Of a DNA stretch of 64,000 nt, positions 61,127-64,000 are shown one piece after another. This DNA comes from Prevotellaceae bacterium HUN156 (GTDB lineage Bacteria > Bacteroidota > Bacteroidia > Bacteroidales > Bacteroidaceae), in contig FPIT01000003.1 in NCBI GenBank assembly GCA_900119285.1, forward strand, positions 1 through 64,000, read 5' to 3'. The notes below the pieces were generated by a model that saw only the letters and a list, made by a program, of their open reading frames with translations, was not told the DNA's origin and did not search any database. Position numbers and translations under genes: made by a program. Numbering within the stretch: position 1 is the stretch's first letter; each line of letters begins with the position of its first letter.

Positions 61127-62449
61127 TTATGAGAACTTGATAGTTCCTTGGATAGCCTCAGGCTGAGGTTCGTTCTTCTGCTGTAGTTCCTCACCGGTAG
61201 CCTGCTGATAGATGCTATCGAGAATCTCCTTCGTACGCTTATAGGTAGGCGTAGACTCTACAGCAGAGATGACATCATCGTTGTCGAGATCATCTGGACG
61301 GAAGAGGTAGATATGTGGACGGCGCTTATAGCGACGTGTCTGTCCGTCGCCACCATAGAAGCGGTTGCGGCGATCCATACGCTTAGCCTCTTCTTCCTGC
61401 TGAGCAGCGATACGTGTAGCTTCTTCCTGTGTATTATGACGCTGACGGTGGTTAGACATACCGTCAACATTATCAATGCCAAAACCAGTAGCAAGGATGG
61501 TAACCTTTACCTTCTTGCCCAACTCTGGGTCGGTGGCAAGTCCCCACTTAATCTCGAAGTCGTTGCCAAACTTAGCCATGAAGTCGTTGACATCGTTCAT
61601 CTCCTCCATCATGAGTGAACCCGTGCCGTCTTTATTTCCTGCAAACGAGATGCTGAGCAGAATCTTCTTAGAGTTGAATACGTCGTTCTCGTTGAGCAAG
61701 GGAGAGTTGAGGGCATCATCGATAGCCTTCTTTACACGGCCTTCGCCTTCGCCATAACCGGTTGACATGATGGCTACACCACCATCCTTCAAGACAGTCT
61801 TAACATCATTGAAGTCAAGGTTGATCAGTCCGTGAACAGTAATAATCTCAGCAATAGACTTTGCAGCAACACTCAATGTGTCATCAGCCTTACCAAAGGC
61901 ATCAAGCACGGTGAGTTCAGGATAAATTTCGCGCAAACGCTCATTATTGATGACAAGTAGCGCATCAACATGTTTAGACATCTCCTCTACTCCATCCAAA
62001 GCCTGATCAATCTTGCGATCACCCTCGAAGCGGAAAGGAATTGTAACAATACCTACGGTAAGAATACCCATCTCCTTAGAAATACGAGCGATGACTGGAG
62101 CAGCACCAGTACCTGTACCACCACCCATACCAGCTGTGATGAATGCCATACGTGTACCATCATTGAGCATATTCTTGATATCCTCAAGACTTTCTTCGGC
62201 TGCAGCACGAGCTTTCTCGGGCTTATTACCAGCACCAAGACCTTCCTTACCCAGTTGCAGATGCACAGGTACGGGAGAGTCGTTGAGTGCCTGATTATCA
62301 GTATTACAGAGCACGAATGTCACATCGTGAATACCTTCACGATACATGTGGTTGACAGCATTACCGCCACCGCCACCAACACCAATCACCTTGATGATGC
62401 TGTTCTCCTTTTCGGGTTCACCGAAGTCGAGCAATATATTGTTGTCCAT
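61127..62449 (-). CDS. ftsZ: Cell division GTPase FtsZ
   Basis: 440 residues. The tubulin signature GGGTGTGAAP is near residues 110-120, and the T7 loop region NLDFNDVKTVLKDGG is near 210-224. FtsZ polymerises into the division ring. The C-terminal 110 residues are a long charged linker (MDRRNRFYGGDGQTRRYKRR) ending IQGTIKFS. It lies 35 bp downstream of ftsA in the usual order, the end of the division cluster as seen in this window. Confidence 0.98.
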   Translation of the reverse strand: MDNNILLDFGEPEKENSIIKVIGVGGGGGNAVNHMYREGIHDVTFVLCNTDNQALNDSPVPVHLQLGKEGLGAGNKPEKARAAAEESLEDIKNMLNDGTRMAFITAGMGGGTGTGAAPVIARISKEMGILTVGIVTIPFRFEGDRKIDQALDGVEEMSKHVDALLVINNERLREIYPELTVLDAFGKADDTLSVAAKSIAEIITVHGLINLDFNDVKTVLKDGGVAIMSTGYGEGEGRVKKAIDDALNSPLLNENDVFNSKKILLSISFAGNKDGTGSLMMEEMNDVNDFMAKFGNDFEIKWGLATDPELGKKVKVTILATGFGIDNVDGMSNHRQRHNTQEEATRIAAQQEEEAKRMDRRNRFYGGDGQTRRYKRRPHIYLFRPDDLDNDDVISAVESTPTYKRTKEILDSIYQQATGEELQQKNEPQPEAIQGTIKFS

Positions 62450-62484
62450 ACTAATTACTTTTTTACGTTCACAATTTACAAAAC

Positions 62485-63936
62485 TTATTCTTCCTCTGCA
62501 ACCATTGTCTTACCGAATTCCTTCAGTTTGTTCCAGCTTTTGTTCCAGAAACTATTCTTCCTGCGCTCCTCGGCCTCTTCACGGGCTTTAGCCTCAGCTT
62601 CCTCACGAGCGATGCGTTCTTCCTCATCTCTCTTACGCTGAGCTTCTTCCTCGGCACGACGTATTTCCTCGGCAGTACGTACAACACCAGCTGGAGTCTC
62701 TGAAGCCTGACGAGCGCGACGCTGCTCGACAGTCTCAGACGCCTGAGATTTCTGTGAAGCAAAGAGATCTCCATTGGGGTCATATTCACCACCGGCACAA
62801 TTGATATCACCCTTGGCTAACAATCCTAATACTGTATTCATCATACCATCATGGGTGGTTGCCTCAGGAATAGCTGAAGTAATGGTCTGAGTAACGAACT
62901 TAGCATTGCGAATCTTATCAACATGTGTATAGTTCTGGAAAGCCTTTTCGATGTCTTTCATATTAGAACCACCACCAGTAAGGATGATACCACCTAACAA
63001 TTTGTCACAATACTCTTCCGGTACCTGACACCATACATTAGCAATTATTTCTTCCAAACGACCTTCAACAATCTCAATAAACTTACGTGTCTCTACCTGA
63101 CGCTCTGAGTCGATAGAATACTTCATATTGTTATCGATATCGTTGTTGTCGGTATAAGCACAGCCATACTTAATCAGCATGTGTTCAGCCACACTTTCTT
63201 CCATCTGCAGCGAAGCAATATCTTTGATGATATTGTTGAAACCAAGAGGAATCACAGCCAAGTGACGAAGAATGTTCTTAGAATAAACACTAACAGTAGT
63301 GGTGTCTGCGCCAAGGTCAACCAAAGCACATCCAGAACGGCGCTCAGCTTCAGTAAGTACACTATCTGCAAGAGCTAACGGAGCAAGATACATCTCTGCC
63401 ACATTGATTTCTGCATTCTCAAAACACTTGTTCAGGTTCTTATAGAATGTCTTACGCTGCAAGATATTCAGGAAATTGCCCTCAATACGTGTACACTGAA
63501 TACCAACAGGATCGAGCTGATATTGAGAATCAACTTTATATTCTTGTACGGCAGCATCGAGAATCTCCTGGTCAGGATAAATCACATTGCGATTAGCATC
63601 CATCAATTCAATCACCATATCCTGGGTAACGACAGTTTCATTAGGCAGGTCTTTGGCAATCACATTATGAATAGAGCGGATAGACTGTCCACCAACACCT
63701 ACATAAACCTGTGTGATGGTAGTCTTCAGTTGTTTCTCCAAACGACTGACAATATTGGTCAGGCATTGGGCTGTCTTGTCGATGTTGTAAACCACACCTT
63801 TGCGGATAAATGATGAAGAGTCCTCTTTGACACAAGCCAACACCTGGATGCTTCCGTCGAGATTCTTCTTACCCGCAATACCAGTCATCTTTGATGACCC
63901 CAGTTCGATAGCTACGATAAAATCCTTTGGCACCAT
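62485..63936 (-). CDS. ftsA: Cell division protein FtsA
   Basis: 483 residues. An actin-like fold opens with IVAIELGSSKMTGIAG and has the nucleotide-binding ALVDLGADTTTVSVY and GIILTGGGSNMKDIEKA. FtsA tethers FtsZ to the membrane. The C-terminus, after a long acidic/basic repeat helix (about residues 400-450, E-E-A-x-R), ends in an amphipathic helix (NSFWNKSWNKLKEFGKTMV) expected to insert in the membrane. The upstream neighbour is outside the window. Confidence 0.95.
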   Translation of the reverse strand: MVPKDFIVAIELGSSKMTGIAGKKNLDGSIQVLACVKEDSSSFIRKGVVYNIDKTAQCLTNIVSRLEKQLKTTITQVYVGVGGQSIRSIHNVIAKDLPNETVVTQDMVIELMDANRNVIYPDQEILDAAVQEYKVDSQYQLDPVGIQCTRIEGNFLNILQRKTFYKNLNKCFENAEINVAEMYLAPLALADSVLTEAERRSGCALVDLGADTTTVSVYSKNILRHLAVIPLGFNNIIKDIASLQMEESVAEHMLIKYGCAYTDNNDIDNNMKYSIDSERQVETRKFIEIVEGRLEEIIANVWCQVPEEYCDKLLGGIILTGGGSNMKDIEKAFQNYTHVDKIRNAKFVTQTITSAIPEATTHDGMMNTVLGLLAKGDINCAGGEYDPNGDLFASQKSQASETVEQRRARQASETPAGVVRTAEEIRRAEEEAQRKRDEEERIAREEAEAKAREEAEERRKNSFWNKSWNKLKEFGKTMVAEEE

Positions 63937-64000
63937 ATATTTATTTTTTACTGATTATCGTTATTTCTTCTTTCTTATCTTTTCTTACAAATAATTTGAT

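Overview
The window reads as a chromosomal segment of a gut- or rumen-type Prevotella (Bacteroidales; Prevotella, Segatella or Xylanibacter-like). Most promoters carry the Bacteroidota -7 box TAnnTTTG, gene starts lack strong Shine-Dalgarno sequences, and several large secreted proteins end in the short tail Y-D-L-x-G-R ... K-G-L-Y-I-x-N-G-K-K-V-V-x-K that resembles a type IX secretion C-terminal signal. The organism assignment is inference from these signs and from family content.

Layout. (1) 1-4.4 kb is an accessory block, all on the minus strand: an HU-like protein (cut by the window edge), a 55-residue zinc-ribbon protein, an M15 peptidase, a DUF6371/TOPRIM-like protein, a RepA-type ATPase and an unknown protein. 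Its last four genes are bracketed by two copies of a nested inverted-repeat element. (2) 4.4-16.9 kb holds three tandem modules on the minus strand. Each is a large secreted repeat or adhesin-like protein followed by a small acidic protein starting MKKEY. The three share upstream DNA, and two share a terminator. A fourth module (M60-like metallopeptidase plus MKKNY protein) lies at 23.2-27.0 kb. (3) 17-20.7 kb has a GH43 arabinofuranosidase/xylosidase-type enzyme and a helix-hairpin-helix outer-membrane protein. (4) 20.7-23.1 kb has a GT4 glycosyltransferase, a mannose-1-phosphate guanylyltransferase and tRNA-Leu(CAA). (5) 27.3-43.3 kb is mostly housekeeping: a likely small RNA, a second HhH protein, two tandem NSS transporters, VanZ, CYTH, RF2, acyl-CoA synthetase, an M20 deacylase, the dut-TPR-DUF4292-EnvC operon, dgt, a small phage-like protein and a flavin reductase. 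(6) 43.4-54.5 kb carries GH2, GH67 and GH3 enzymes, an OM barrel, a lipoprotein and an AGCS symporter. (7) 54.7-64 kb has a SpoIIE phosphatase, gpmI, an AlkZ-related protein, a second AGCS symporter, ftsZ and ftsA.

How the genes fit together. GH43, GH67, GH3 and GH2 suggest breakdown of decorated xylan or other hemicellulose, though no SusC/SusD pair is in view. ManC and GT4 suggest mannose-containing surface glycan synthesis. The dut-TPR-DUF4292-EnvC operon and ftsA-ftsZ are envelope and division functions.

The most unusual content is: the repeated pairing of a large secreted protein with a small acidic MKK-Y protein; an orphan piece of the secretion-tail coding sequence between GH67 and GH3; two roughly 700-bp convergent intergenic islands packed with palindromes, with a vocabulary of words partly shared with a third spacer; the nested inverted-repeat element bracketing the accessory cassette; and a perfect 48-bp direct repeat on either side of the GH2 gene.
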